A DNA stretch of 33,094 nucleotides from Fimbriiglobus sp. (GTDB taxonomy: Bacteria; Planctomycetota; Planctomycetia; Gemmatales; Gemmataceae), in contig JANXTU010000178.1 in the NCBI GenBank assembly GCA_025352235.1, forward strand, positions 1-33,094, read 5' to 3'. A program made the position numbers and the translations under genes. The notes under the pieces are model-generated. The model saw only the letters and a list, made by a program, of their open reading frames with translations. It ran no database searches and was not told the origin of the DNA. Below are positions 14,557-23,001 of this stretch, piece after piece; within the stretch, counting starts at the first letter, position 1, and every line of letters begins with the position of its first letter.

Positions 14557-15606
14557 TCAAGACAACTGCAAATTTGAAGTCAACCGCTGCCGCAATTCGT
14601 AGGCGGCTTTCTCCGGGGGAACGGCGTTCAAGAAACAACCGCTGCCCCATTCGAACCCGGCGGCGCGGGCCGTGCGCGGGATCACTTCCCAGTGCCAGTG
14701 AAAGTGCGGGTTCAACTTCGCCCGCAACGGGCTCGTGTGCAGGAAGGCGTTGTACGCCGGCTCGTCGAGCACTTTGTCGAGGGCCGCGAGCAGATCGAGA
14801 AATAACCCCGCCAGTTCATTCAGCGCCGCGTCGCCAGTGATCTCGAAGTGGCTGGCGTGGTACCGCGGCATCACCCAGAATTCGTAGGCGAAGCGGGGGG
14901 CGAACGGACAGATCGCGATGAAGTGTTCGGTCTCGCGGATGATCCGCGACCGGGCCGCGCGCTCTTTGGCGATCAGGTCGCAATAGACGCAGTGCCCGCG
15001 TTCGCCGTGGTACGTTTTCGCAAAATCCCATTCCGCTTGCACGGCGTCGGGCACCATCGGCAGCGCGATGATTTGCGCGTGCATGTGGGCTAGCGACGCC
15101 CCGGCTTCCGCCCCGACGTTTTGGAAGACCTGCGCGTAATGCCAAAGCGCATCTGCTGAAAAGGCCCGGATCCGTTCTCGATAGGCCACGAGAAGCTCGG
15201 CGTATTGATCGAGGGAAAGATTTGCCGGGTTCGGCTCGTGCTCTCGGCACGGGACGACGACTTCGTGCGCCCCGAATCCGGGGCGGGCTTCGAAAAACGG
15301 ATCGAGCATCGGCAGCGTCGAAGTCATCTCCGAGCGCAGCGCGGGGAACTTGTTCGGAATCACCCGCAACTGCCATCCGGGCGAATCCTTCGCCGAACCG
15401 TCGGGCCGCACGGCGTAGACTTCGCCCGCGGCCAATTTTTCATTTCCCTCGCAAAACGGGCAGACGGTGCCGGGATTGACGCGGTCGCGGTGGTGCGGCT
15501 CGGTGTGGGCCAGGGTAATCGGCCGGCGGGCACGCTCCGGTGCAAAAATAACCCAACGCCCGGTCGCGGGGCAACGCCGAAACTCTGGCAAAGGATCGTA
15601 ATGCAT
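14557..15606 (-). CDS. galT: Galactose-1-phosphate uridylyltransferase
   Basis: Leloir-pathway enzyme transferring UMP between UDP-glucose and galactose-1-phosphate, of the HIT superfamily. The start MHYDPLPEFRR was chosen because GGAGGG precedes it; a longer reading lacks support. Length is 349 aa, usual for the family. Visible: RCPATGRWVI, a zinc pair CPFC (residues 49-52), NKFPAL, the block VFQNVGAEAGASLAHMHAQII with the HxHxQ active site carrying the uridylylated His, a second Cys pair HCVYC, and HFHWHWEVIPR. It is not next to galK or galE. A related activity such as ADP-glucose phosphorylase is conceivable. A 13-bp inverted repeat lies just upstream. Confidence 0.9.
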   Translation of the reverse strand: MHYDPLPEFRRCPATGRWVIFAPERARRPITLAHTEPHHRDRVNPGTVCPFCEGNEKLAAGEVYAVRPDGSAKDSPGWQLRVIPNKFPALRSEMTSTLPMLDPFFEARPGFGAHEVVVPCREHEPNPANLSLDQYAELLVAYRERIRAFSADALWHYAQVFQNVGAEAGASLAHMHAQIIALPMVPDAVQAEWDFAKTYHGERGHCVYCDLIAKERAARSRIIRETEHFIAICPFAPRFAYEFWVMPRYHASHFEITGDAALNELAGLFLDLLAALDKVLDEPAYNAFLHTSPLRAKLNPHFHWHWEVIPRTARAAGFEWGSGCFLNAVPPEKAAYELRQRLTSNLQLS

Positions 15607-15664
15607 GGTTTCCCTCCGATACGCTCGCTGTTGCTCGGCGGCGTGCCGGACTGGGGCGGACACG

Positions 15665-15716
15665 GGTGGATACACTGTCGCAGCTTGGTGAACCCCTCTG
15701 CGTCAGTGTATCCACC
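15665..15716. repeat. Perfect 13-bp inverted repeat upstream of galT
   Basis: GGTGGATACACTG (15665-15677) and CAGTGTATCCACC (15704-15716) with 26 bases between. It lies between the stop of the SelW-like gene and the start of galT, both on the minus strand. It may be a transcript-end hairpin of the first gene or an operator of the second. No T-run follows. Confidence 0.5.
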
Positions 15717-15724
15717 TGCTGACG

Positions 15725-15964
15725 TCAGGTCACCGGCATCGCCGCCAACCTCGCGGCCAATGCTTCTTCGTCGGGGAAGACTCCCGTCTTCAATTTCGAG
15801 TGGATCAGTTCGCCGTCCACCGTCAGCTCGAAGCAGCCGCCACGCGACGGTACCAATTGGAAATCGGTCACCCGTTTGCCGAGCGCATCCATCAACGTGT
15901 CCCTCAGACCGAGGGCTTTGTTGTAGTAGCCTCAGGCCGTGCAGTACATCAACTCGATCTTCAT
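15725..15964 (-). CDS. SelW-like (Rdx family) selenoprotein with in-frame UGA
   Basis: A 79-residue thioredoxin-like protein of the Rdx (SelT/SelW/SelH) family. Reading the minus strand from ATG at 15964 gives MKIELMYCTA, then UGA (15932-15934), then GYYNKALGLRDTLMDALGK, followed by VTDFQLVPSRGGCFELTV, DGELIHSKLKTGVFPDEEA and a TGA stop at 15725. The family has a CxxC or CxxU redox motif in exactly this place, so the UGA falls on the second redox residue and gives C-T-A-U. All later family blocks stay in the same frame. GGAG lies 8 bases before the ATG. A SECIS-like hairpin follows the UGA (15901-15915). The usual alternative is a one-base mutation of TGC or TGT to TGA; the intact downstream frame and the hairpin argue against that. 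No selenocysteine machinery lies in the window. Confidence 0.85.
15901..15915 (-). promoter_or_regulatory. Bacterial SECIS-like hairpin
   Basis: The mRNA reads CCCUC-GGUCU-GAGGG, a perfect 5-bp stem with a GGUCU loop, beginning 16 bases after the UGA codon; the loop starts 21 bases after it. Bacterial SECIS elements sit in the coding region just after the UGA, and the E. coli fdhF element has the same GGUCU in its apical loop, where SelB contacts the G and U. The stem is short (5 bp), and the next pair outward is a G-A mismatch. Confidence 0.75.
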
Positions 15965-15993
15965 CGCAGAATCTCCGCATGGAAATGGAACGA

Positions 15994-16012
15994 GCCCCGG
16001 CGAGTCCGGGGC
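15994..16012 (-). terminator. GC-rich hairpin after the anti-sigma gene
   Basis: GCCCCGG-CGAGT-CCGGGGC forms a 7-bp stem with a 5-base loop, located 33 bases past the anti-sigma gene stop on the minus strand and before the SelW-like gene. There is no U-tract, so attenuation or termination is inferred from structure only. Confidence 0.35.
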
Positions 16013-16045
16013 CCACACAATTCTAGGCGCCGATCGATCCGGTCG

Positions 16046-16783
16046 TCACGCTTTCGGCGGGACGGGTCGCTTCAAAAACGGATCGAGAGTGTCGCTCGTG
16101 CAGACGATGACGTACGCGATGTCGGGCCGGGTCGGATGGGATTTCACGGTCACGCGGACGAGGCTCGCTTGGGCTTCCTTCAATTGGTGGAGTTTGAACC
16201 GCGACGCCTCCACAACGTACACCCGAGCGGTGTGGATTTCGACCTTTCCGAACTCGTTCGTGAATTGGCCGTGGAACACGACCACCGGCGCGTCGCGGCC
16301 GGCCAACTCCCCTTTGCCGTGGAAGGCGTAATAGCGGTAGTCGAAGTCGTAGGGCAATTCCCCGGGCAGATCTTGTTGCGTCAGCCATTCGCGGACGGGC
16401 GCCTCGCGGATTTCCCAATCGCGCTCGGCGGCGATGGCGACGGCGTCGGTGTCGATCGTCGGGCGGTTCCGCAAATACCCGCTGAAGCCGACGCCGATGG
16501 CCAAAAGTACCCCGGCCGCAAGCGCCGACCATTGGTAGAGTTGCCGGCGGTGGCGGGCTCCGCGGAGGGCGAACCCTTCCCGCAGCAATTGGGAATGCAA
16601 ACCGGCCGGCACCGGCACCGATTGCATCGCTTGGGCGAGAACACCGTGGAACGCAGCTTCGCTCGCCGAGATCGCGGCGCACCGGGGGCAAGCGGCGACG
16701 TGGCCGGCAAGCGAGGCGCGGTCTTCCGCGGCCAAGTCGGCGCCCGGGAATTCCAAGAGCATGTGGGCGAGATTGCAATTCAT
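16046..16783 (-). CDS. Membrane anti-sigma factor with zinc-finger motif
   Basis: Probable anti-sigma factor for the ECF sigma gene immediately upstream, which ends 14 bases before it. The 245 residues begin with a ZAS-type zinc-binding segment, HVAACPRCAAI (residues 28-38, H-x3-C-x2-C). A cytoplasmic helical region follows, then one transmembrane helix (about 84-103, SALAAGVLLAIGVGFSGYL), then an exported domain of about 140 residues with DFDYRYYAFHGKGELAG and VVVFHGQFTNEFGKVEIHTA. GGAAGGG lies in front of the ATG. It would hold the sigma factor at the membrane until a signal reaches the outer domain; the signal is unknown. Confidence 0.82.
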   Translation of the reverse strand: MNCNLAHMLLEFPGADLAAEDRASLAGHVAACPRCAAISASEAAFHGVLAQAMQSVPVPAGLHSQLLREGFALRGARHRRQLYQWSALAAGVLLAIGVGFSGYLRNRPTIDTDAVAIAAERDWEIREAPVREWLTQQDLPGELPYDFDYRYYAFHGKGELAGRDAPVVVFHGQFTNEFGKVEIHTARVYVVEASRFKLHQLKEAQASLVRVTVKSHPTRPDIAYVIVCTSDTLDPFLKRPVPPKA

Positions 16784-16797
16784 GGTGGCCCTTCCGA

Positions 16798-17328
16798 CTA
16801 ACCGGGCGAAGCTGCTTTCGGAGCCGTGTCCGGATCGCTTCCGGAGGAGAGTCGGCCCTTCAAATAACCTTTGGCCCGCGCCAATCGAGACATCACGGTA
16901 CCGATCGGCAAATCCATCTGTTCGGCGATGTCGCGGTAACTGAAATCTTCAAAGTAGAAGAGGATCAAGGGCGTCCGGAACGTTTCATCCAATTCGTCGA
17001 GCGCCGCTTGCAAAGCCGCCGCGTCGATCTCCGGCGGCGCATCGGGCGTGGCCGAAGCCAAATCGCCAATCGATTCGAGCGGCACCAACTTCTTCCGCCG
17101 CTCGTCCCGAATGCGGTGAAGGTACCCGTTCCGCAAAATCCGGAATAGCCAAGGCTTGGCCCGCTCCGGATTTCGCAACTGTCCGAGCCGCGCAATCGCC
17201 TTACCGAAGGCATCTTGCGTCAAATCCTCGGCATCGGAGGAATTCCCAGCCAACCGATAAGCGTAGCGATAGAGCGCCTCGTAATGAGCATCGATCAGAT
17301 CGCGCACGCCGAGTTGGGGCGCAGTCAT
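16798..17328 (-). CDS. ECF-family RNA polymerase sigma factor
   Basis: A 176-residue ECF sigma factor. Region 2 is clear: YRYAYRLAGNSSDAEDLTQDAF, then KPWLFRILRNGYLHRIRDERR. Region 4 is FYFEDFSYRDIAEQMDLPIGTVMSRLARAKGYLK. AAGGAG precedes the ATG. It is paired with the membrane anti-sigma factor downstream. A motif in its upstream region (17367-17382) is shared with the sigma gene at 25801 and may be an autoregulatory promoter element. Confidence 0.92.
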   Translation of the reverse strand: MTAPQLGVRDLIDAHYEALYRYAYRLAGNSSDAEDLTQDAFGKAIARLGQLRNPERAKPWLFRILRNGYLHRIRDERRKKLVPLESIGDLASATPDAPPEIDAAALQAALDELDETFRTPLILFYFEDFSYRDIAEQMDLPIGTVMSRLARAKGYLKGRLSSGSDPDTAPKAASPG

Positions 17329-17366
17329 GCCGCAGAACTCCTTAGTAATGGGAACCCGGAGAGGAT

Positions 17367-17382
17367 CGTTTTATTCCCGTCG
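17367..17382 (-). promoter_or_regulatory. Upstream motif shared with the second sigma operon
   Basis: Minus-strand reading is CGACGGGAATAAAACG, 39 bases before the ECF sigma ATG. The sigma gene at 25801 has CGACTGGGAATAGAACG 36 bases before its ATG. The two differ by one substitution and one inserted base. Both are followed nearer the gene by CCGGGT and TTACTA. The position fits a sigma-dependent promoter, but the spacing of the second part differs. Confidence 0.45.
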
Positions 17383-17402
17383 AAAGGAAATTGTTCGTGG
17401 GA

Positions 17403-20036
17403 TCATCGCCGCACCGTCGTCGCTGTGACGCCCTCGTCGGTTCTTTGCAGTTGGATCACGACCGGGAAATGGTCGGTGAATTCCTCTTGGTGGCTGACGA
17501 GGATGATCCGTTTCAGGTGCCTTTTGAGGCGGTTCAACTCCTCGGCGGCGGCCCGGAGACCCACTTTATCGAGCGAGCCGAAGCCCTCGTCGATGATGAC
17601 GCATTCGAGGGGGCGAGCCTGCCCCGAGGCGAATTGGCCGATGCCGAGAGCGAGGGCGAGGGCGACGCGAAATTTTTCGCTGCCCGACAGAAAGGCCACC
17701 GGGGTCGGTTCCGAAGATTCGGCCCGCCGTACCAAAAGGACGAGGGCTTCCCCCTCCCTCTTCGGCTCGCGGCTGAGTTCCAACGCCAAGTCGCCTTCGC
17801 TGAGTTTGTGCAAAGTGTCGGTGGCGAAGCGCACGATTTCCACTTCGGCGATGCGGACCAATTCGCGCAGTAACCCGGCGTTGCCGAGGAGTCCGTTCAA
17901 GGCTGTGTGGATTTTCAACGCGAATTCTGCCGCCAAGATCTCGGCGACGAGCGCTGCGAAGGCGCGGCCCCGCCGTTGGAGATCGGCCGAAATGTCCCGC
18001 GCCGTCTGCCAGTTCACCTCGGCGTTCAGGGCCGCCTTCTTGGCCGCGTCGTGCGCGAGCTCGGCTTCGCGGATCGGCCTCCGGGCTGCAAGGGGAATGC
18101 CGTCGATCCGCGCGGCGAGTTCGCGCAATTGAACTTGCCACTCCTCTCGGCGGGCACTGTCCCGCTGGAGGTCTTCGAATTCTTCGACGATCTTTCCGCG
18201 CAGAAGCCTGGCGAAGTCGATCTCCAGCGCCGCCAATTCCGCCGTGGTCGTACCGTGGCGTCCGACCGGGATCCGTTCGAGCAGCAGGGTTCGGCCGACG
18301 CGGTCGGCGTCGAAGCGTTTCTCGGCGGTAGTGAAGTCGCGGGCCGAGTTGGTCGCGCGTGCCGCGGCGAGGTCCAATTCGACCGCGAGCCCGGCGATCC
18401 GCGCGTCGAGGATTGCCAATCCGGCCCGCGCCGCGTCCGCCGCGCGTTCGGACGCCGCGGTGGATTCCACGAATCCGGCGATCCGATTCTTCAACAGGCC
18501 CGCGTCCGAAGTGCCGCCGAACGTTTCGAGGTCGAGGCGTTTGCCCGCGAGCTCCCGGACGAGCCCGGCGCATTCGCGGGCCTCGCCTTCGAGTTTCGCG
18601 CGGCGCGCCCCGCTTTCCTCGGCCGAGGACTTGGCCACGGACAACGTAAGTTCGCGTTCCGCCCCGGTTGCGCGCAAGATCGCCACTCCGGCTTCGGCGG
18701 CCGCGCGTTCCTTCCGGGCATGCTCCGCCGTGACCTCTTGCCCGCAGGCGGAGCAATTCACCCCGATGGTGAGGTCGTCGAACTTGGCCCGCGCTGCCAA
18801 GGAGCGAGCCAAGTCGCGGTCGCACCCGTCTTTGTCGACACGGGCTTGGGTGAACGCCTCCTTTGCGACGAGGTCGGCGGCGACGGCCGTCGCGGCGATT
18901 TCATCGAGGTCCGCCGGGAATGCCGCGTGCCGAGCGGCGAGTGTCGCCACCGACTCCGCCATGATCAGAAACTTGGATTGCCCGTCGCACGCCCGGCGGC
19001 CGGCCTCGGCTTCGCGTTCGTGGAGGTCGCAGTCCGACTGCATCGCGAGTTTCCGCTCCGCCGCCGCGGTCGCTTCCACGTGCGAGCGGGCCGTCTCCCC
19101 TTCGGCTTGCAAGCTCGCATTTCTCAATCGTTCCAAGGCCGGTTCCGCGTCGATCATCGAGGTCCGGAGCGGGACGAATGGGCGCAGGTCCGGCAAAATG
19201 CCCGCCAGTTCGGAGTACGCGGCGAAGTCGGCGCGGATGCGCCCCGCCTCGGTGGAGCGTGCGGTCGCTTCCGCGATCTTGCATTCCAACGCAATTCGCA
19301 ACGGTTCTGCGGTTACCCATAGATCGGATTGGTTCAATCCCGCGGCGGCGTCGTCGCGGGCCTCCGCCGCCTGCCCTTTCAAAAGTGAGGCCGAAACTTC
19401 GGCGGCGTCCGCTTCGAGCAGTTGACTCGCCGTGACCTCGGCCGTCGCGTTCCGTTTGTCTTGAAGCGATTTCAGTTCGCCCTTGCGGGCCTTCCACTCC
19501 TCCGCGATCCGCGCGGACAAACCTTCGAAGCGCTCCAAGCCCAGCACACTCTTCAGGATCGTCATCCGCTCTCTGCCAGTGGCGACGAGGATGGCCTCCG
19601 CTTCGCCTTGCCGGAGCAACACGGACGCCTGGAACGACGCGAAGTTCAAACCGATCGTCTCCACGACCCAATTTTTGACGGACGAGACGCTGTCGATGCC
19701 GTCCTCGCATTTCCATTGGCCGCCCGTCATCCGTTCGACCGATTGCTTTGGCCCCGTCGACGACCGGGTCCGGCTGATCCGGTAATCGGCTCCGCCGAAT
19801 TCGAACTCGAAGCTCACGGCAAAGCGATCCCGCCCGTGGTGGATCAGCGAATCGGCGTTGTCGACCCCGCCGCGGTGCTGGGCGAACAGGCAGTAGGTCA
19901 TCGCGTCGAACACCGCCGACTTGCCGATGCCGTTGGGCCCGCCGAGCACCCAGAGCGGCTCGTCGTCCGCGAAGAGGATCTCGGTTTTGGCGCTGAAACT
20001 CAGGAAGTTCTCGACGGTCACGCGCTTGGGGATCAT
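17403..20036 (-). CDS. sbcC: SbcC / Rad50-type SMC nuclease subunit
   Basis: ATPase subunit of the SbcCD (Mre11-Rad50) complex that processes DNA ends, hairpins and blocked termini. At 877 residues it is a normal to slightly short Rad50/SbcC. Walker A is GGPNGIGKS (residues 32-40). Long Ala/Glu/Arg-rich coiled coils flank a zinc hook, NCSACGQE, near residue 427. The ABC signature FLSGSEKFRVALALALG is near 782 and Walker B, ECVIIDEGFGSLD, near 815, followed by ILVSHQEE with the switch His. Its ATG overlaps the sbcD stop (ATGA). It is the last gene of the seven-gene operon. Confidence 0.95.
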   Translation of the reverse strand: MIPKRVTVENFLSFSAKTEILFADDEPLWVLGGPNGIGKSAVFDAMTYCLFAQHRGGVDNADSLIHHGRDRFAVSFEFEFGGADYRISRTRSSTGPKQSVERMTGGQWKCEDGIDSVSSVKNWVVETIGLNFASFQASVLLRQGEAEAILVATGRERMTILKSVLGLERFEGLSARIAEEWKARKGELKSLQDKRNATAEVTASQLLEADAAEVSASLLKGQAAEARDDAAAGLNQSDLWVTAEPLRIALECKIAEATARSTEAGRIRADFAAYSELAGILPDLRPFVPLRTSMIDAEPALERLRNASLQAEGETARSHVEATAAAERKLAMQSDCDLHEREAEAGRRACDGQSKFLIMAESVATLAARHAAFPADLDEIAATAVAADLVAKEAFTQARVDKDGCDRDLARSLAARAKFDDLTIGVNCSACGQEVTAEHARKERAAAEAGVAILRATGAERELTLSVAKSSAEESGARRAKLEGEARECAGLVRELAGKRLDLETFGGTSDAGLLKNRIAGFVESTAASERAADAARAGLAILDARIAGLAVELDLAAARATNSARDFTTAEKRFDADRVGRTLLLERIPVGRHGTTTAELAALEIDFARLLRGKIVEEFEDLQRDSARREEWQVQLRELAARIDGIPLAARRPIREAELAHDAAKKAALNAEVNWQTARDISADLQRRGRAFAALVAEILAAEFALKIHTALNGLLGNAGLLRELVRIAEVEIVRFATDTLHKLSEGDLALELSREPKREGEALVLLVRRAESSEPTPVAFLSGSEKFRVALALALGIGQFASGQARPLECVIIDEGFGSLDKVGLRAAAEELNRLKRHLKRIILVSHQEEFTDHFPVVIQLQRTDEGVTATTVRR

Positions 20037-21238
20037 GCGGTCCTCGATTCGGTCAAGAAGGTTTCGGCGAGGGCGAGGACTGCGGCCGCGTCGGCGTCGC
20101 CGGCAAGCCGGTCGGCCAGGAACGTTCGTACCGTGGAATCGAATCCGGCCCGGGAGTCGTACCGCTGCTGCGGGGCCGCGGCGATCGAATCGGCCTGTTT
20201 CCAATCGATGTCGTGGTGGCGCGGGAACATCCGTTTCAACTGCAGGTTAATCTCATTTCGGCTCGTCCCTTCGGCGATCCCCGCGATGCGGACGCGGACG
20301 ATCGCGCGGTCCCGATCCGGGTACTTCTCGGCGAGCGCGGCGACGGCCACGCCGTCCGGCGCTTCCAGATCGACGGTGTGGAAGGGCGTCGGCGGGATCG
20401 GCAACCGGACGGGGACGACCGCGTCGGCACCGCGGATTTCCAGCAGCAGCACGCCGTGCTCGTCGTGCGTCTCGCCGAAGTCGAGGCGGTCCAAACTGCC
20501 GGGGTAGCGCACGTGCGCGGCGCCGCCGAGAGACTGCGGCAAGTGGATATGGCCCAGCGCTACGTAGGCCCACATGGGGTTTAGGTCGCCGAATTGGAAT
20601 TGATGATCGTCGGCCGCGTCGATCTTGTACAGCGAGTGCGTCGCGCTGCCGACCACGTGGAGGTGAGCCATGAGGACCGTCGGCAAAGTCCGGTCGATGA
20701 CGGTCGATTTGTCTTGGATCCACCTGGCGACCTTGGACTTGATCTCCACGTTCACCGCTTCGGCGGAGGGGTAATCGGCCGCCGAGACGTCGTACCGGCT
20801 GGCGTACGGGTACGGGACGAGCACGAATTGCACGCGCTGCCCGCCGCGATCCTCCAGCACGGCGATTCCGGGTCCGTTGGTCAAATAAAACCGCCCGCCG
20901 GGGCGGGGCCCGCCCGCCCGCACCGGCACGGCCAGTTTCATCCCGGATAAAAATGCTTCGATGCGCACGTCACGGTCGTGGTTCCCCGTGATCGCGAGGA
21001 TCGTGCCGCCGCGCTCGAAGAACGGCAGAAACACCTTGTGGATATGCGACATCGCTTCGGTCATCTGCGGGAGCGTCGCCTGTTCGCTGAACAAATCGCC
21101 CGCGATCAGCAGCACGTCGGCGCCGTGCTCGAGGCAAAGCTCGGCGACCCGTTCGACGCGGGTTTCCAGATCGCGCGTGCGGTCATTGCGGCCGAGTCGA
21201 TCGCACAGATGCCAGTCGGCCGTGTGGATGATCTTCAT
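20033..21238 (-). CDS. sbcD: SbcD / Mre11-type nuclease subunit
   Basis: Metallophosphoesterase nuclease, partner of SbcC, with Mn-dependent exonuclease and endonuclease activity on DNA ends. The start MKIIHTADWH has GAGGAG four bases upstream. The 401 residues show the phosphoesterase motifs in order: DWH (8-10), GDLF (47-50), GNHDRD (85-90), LMAHLHV and ALGHIHLPQ. The capping domain follows (GSLDRLDFGE) and a C-terminal part that would contact SbcC. It lies 8 bases after the HerA-like gene and overlaps sbcC by four bases. Confidence 0.95.
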   Translation of the reverse strand: MKIIHTADWHLCDRLGRNDRTRDLETRVERVAELCLEHGADVLLIAGDLFSEQATLPQMTEAMSHIHKVFLPFFERGGTILAITGNHDRDVRIEAFLSGMKLAVPVRAGGPRPGGRFYLTNGPGIAVLEDRGGQRVQFVLVPYPYASRYDVSAADYPSAEAVNVEIKSKVARWIQDKSTVIDRTLPTVLMAHLHVVGSATHSLYKIDAADDHQFQFGDLNPMWAYVALGHIHLPQSLGGAAHVRYPGSLDRLDFGETHDEHGVLLLEIRGADAVVPVRLPIPPTPFHTVDLEAPDGVAVAALAEKYPDRDRAIVRVRIAGIAEGTSRNEINLQLKRMFPRHHDIDWKQADSIAAAPQQRYDSRAGFDSTVRTFLADRLAGDADAAAVLALAETFLTESRTA

Positions 21239-21246
21239 GACGCTCC

Positions 21247-23001
21247 TCAGAAAATGTCCCGTTCGGGCACGGTGTAGGTTTTGGCCGCAGCACCGGCTTC
21301 GGCCGGTTCGGCGTCGCCTTCGCTGAGGGCGAAGGGCGGGAAGGGGATCTTCGCGAGCATCGGTTCGCGGAAGCTCGGCTGGTACAGCAGCTTCTCTTCC
21401 GGCAGCAATTGCGACGCGGCGTTGCGGGTCGAATGCCCGAGGAACTTCCACACCTCGTGGTTGAGTTCCAGCGTGCCGCTGCGGCCGACGGCCCGTACGG
21501 CGGCGTTTTCGATCACGCGCGGCTTCACGAGACTCGCCTGCTGTTGGGCCCCGAGCAGGATCACCCCTTGGCTGCGCCCCTCGGCGGCAACGGTTTCGAG
21601 CTGTTGCGTGATCGCGTCGGAACTGTCTTTCGGCGCGAAGCGGTTGAGTTCGTCGAGCGTGATGAGGTACTTCAACCCGATGACTTGTTTCGCGCCCTGC
21701 GTCGCCATGATCTGGTGGAAGACCGCCGCGACGACGAACCGCTGCAAACTCGGCGTCCGGTGGATGCCGTTGAGGTCGATGACCAGCGGCGAATCGATCC
21801 CCGTCCGCGGGATCGCCAGCGGATTCCCCTTCGTGTCTTCGCGCCGCAAGACACCGTTGCCTTCCATCACGATGTACTTCAGCCGGCGGAAAAAACTGCC
21901 TTTGGTAGCCAGCACGAAGTCGCCGAAGAAGCTCTTCTCGTTCTTGTTCAACTTGAACCAGTCGAGCAATTCCTGAAAGTTCTGAGGAAAATCGTCGCCA
22001 CCGACTTTGAGTTTCGGCACATCCGGCGAGCCGCCCGTCAGGTACTCTTCGACTTCCCCGACGAGCCCGCCGAGGTTGGCGTTGCCGAGGTCGTCCTCCG
22101 CGAACAGGTACTTGAACAATCCCCCTTCGATGATGTCCGACAGCGACCAACTGTACGGGGCCACGTCGCTGCTACGGCCGCCGGTCGCCACGGGCGTCGT
22201 CAAACCCTTCTCTTGCGGCGCGAAGAATTGCGGCTTCACGAACGGCCGCGGGTCGTCGACGCCGAGCGCACGCCAATCCCCGCGATTGGCGGAATCGTTC
22301 TTGCGGAACTCCGTGTTCCAACGGTCGATGAAGAACAAGTCGGAGTTCTTCACGTTGAAGATCACCGGCACCAGTTGCAATCGCTTGACGTCCCCCGGTG
22401 CGTCCCGTTTCTGCTTAGCCGCTTCGCGCAGTAACAGCCAATTCACCGTGAGCAGCAGCGTCGATTTCGTGCCGAGGCCGGCGATGCCGTTGACGTTGAG
22501 GTGCCCGCCATTTTTCCCCAGCAGGAAATCGAGATCGACGCAAGCGGTCCCGGCGAAATCTTCGCCGCCGTTGCGCAGTAAGCCCACGGCGAGTTTGTGC
22601 CCCATGCGATCCACCCCGTAGCCCTTGGATGCTTCTTCGGGCGTCGCCAGAAAGACTTCACTCTCTTCGGTGGGGGGCGTGTGCGCGACCGGGTCGGTCC
22701 GCAAGATCGCCACTTCGGCGTAGGTCACCCCTTCAGACTCGAACGGCGGTCGTTCGCCGGTGCGGCCGTCGAACCGCGCGGCCTCTTCGCCGATGTCCTT
22801 CTGCCGGCTGCGCCGATACACCTCTTGAACGATGCCGACGAACGACACCGTCCGCGTGCCGACGGTCGATTTGGTGACGACGATCTGCGTGCGCTCGACG
22901 CTCTTGGCCCGATCGACCCAAAAGTAGAACACGCCGCTCGTCGACTCGTGCTCGGCCGGGCAAGCCACGCGGCCCAACGATTCGCGGGGGGATTCGCTCA
23001 C
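21247..23001 (-). CDS. HerA-like hexameric DNA translocase/ATPase
   Basis: A 584-residue HerA/FtsK-superfamily ATPase. HerA forms hexamers that, with NurA, unwind and degrade DNA ends; in archaea it works beside Mre11-Rad50. The N-terminus resembles a HAS-barrel (GVFYFWVDRA, VSFVGIVQEVY). The P-loop is unusual: NGIAGLGTKSTLL (residues 171-183), with one extra residue between Gly and Lys compared with GxxxxGK[ST]. Walker B is KYLITLDELNRFAP (DE at 450-451), and the arginine-finger block is VAAEGRSQGVILLGAQQQ (471-488). It starts at a GTG that overlaps the NurA stop (GTGA). Context and motifs make the HerA role likely; biochemical activity is inferred. Confidence 0.85.
   Translation of the reverse strand: MSESPRESLGRVACPAEHESTSGVFYFWVDRAKSVERTQIVVTKSTVGTRTVSFVGIVQEVYRRSRQKDIGEEAARFDGRTGERPPFESEGVTYAEVAILRTDPVAHTPPTEESEVFLATPEEASKGYGVDRMGHKLAVGLLRNGGEDFAGTACVDLDFLLGKNGGHLNVNGIAGLGTKSTLLLTVNWLLLREAAKQKRDAPGDVKRLQLVPVIFNVKNSDLFFIDRWNTEFRKNDSANRGDWRALGVDDPRPFVKPQFFAPQEKGLTTPVATGGRSSDVAPYSWSLSDIIEGGLFKYLFAEDDLGNANLGGLVGEVEEYLTGGSPDVPKLKVGGDDFPQNFQELLDWFKLNKNEKSFFGDFVLATKGSFFRRLKYIVMEGNGVLRREDTKGNPLAIPRTGIDSPLVIDLNGIHRTPSLQRFVVAAVFHQIMATQGAKQVIGLKYLITLDELNRFAPKDSSDAITQQLETVAAEGRSQGVILLGAQQQASLVKPRVIENAAVRAVGRSGTLELNHEVWKFLGHSTRNAASQLLPEEKLLYQPSFREPMLAKIPFPPFALSEGDAEPAEAGAAAKTYTVPERDIF

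Noticed and set aside
17907-19322. Open frame of 471 codons antisense to sbcC
   Set aside because: Same cause as above: the reverse of the Ala/Glu/Arg coiled-coil codons stays open by composition. No motif or ribosome site supports it.
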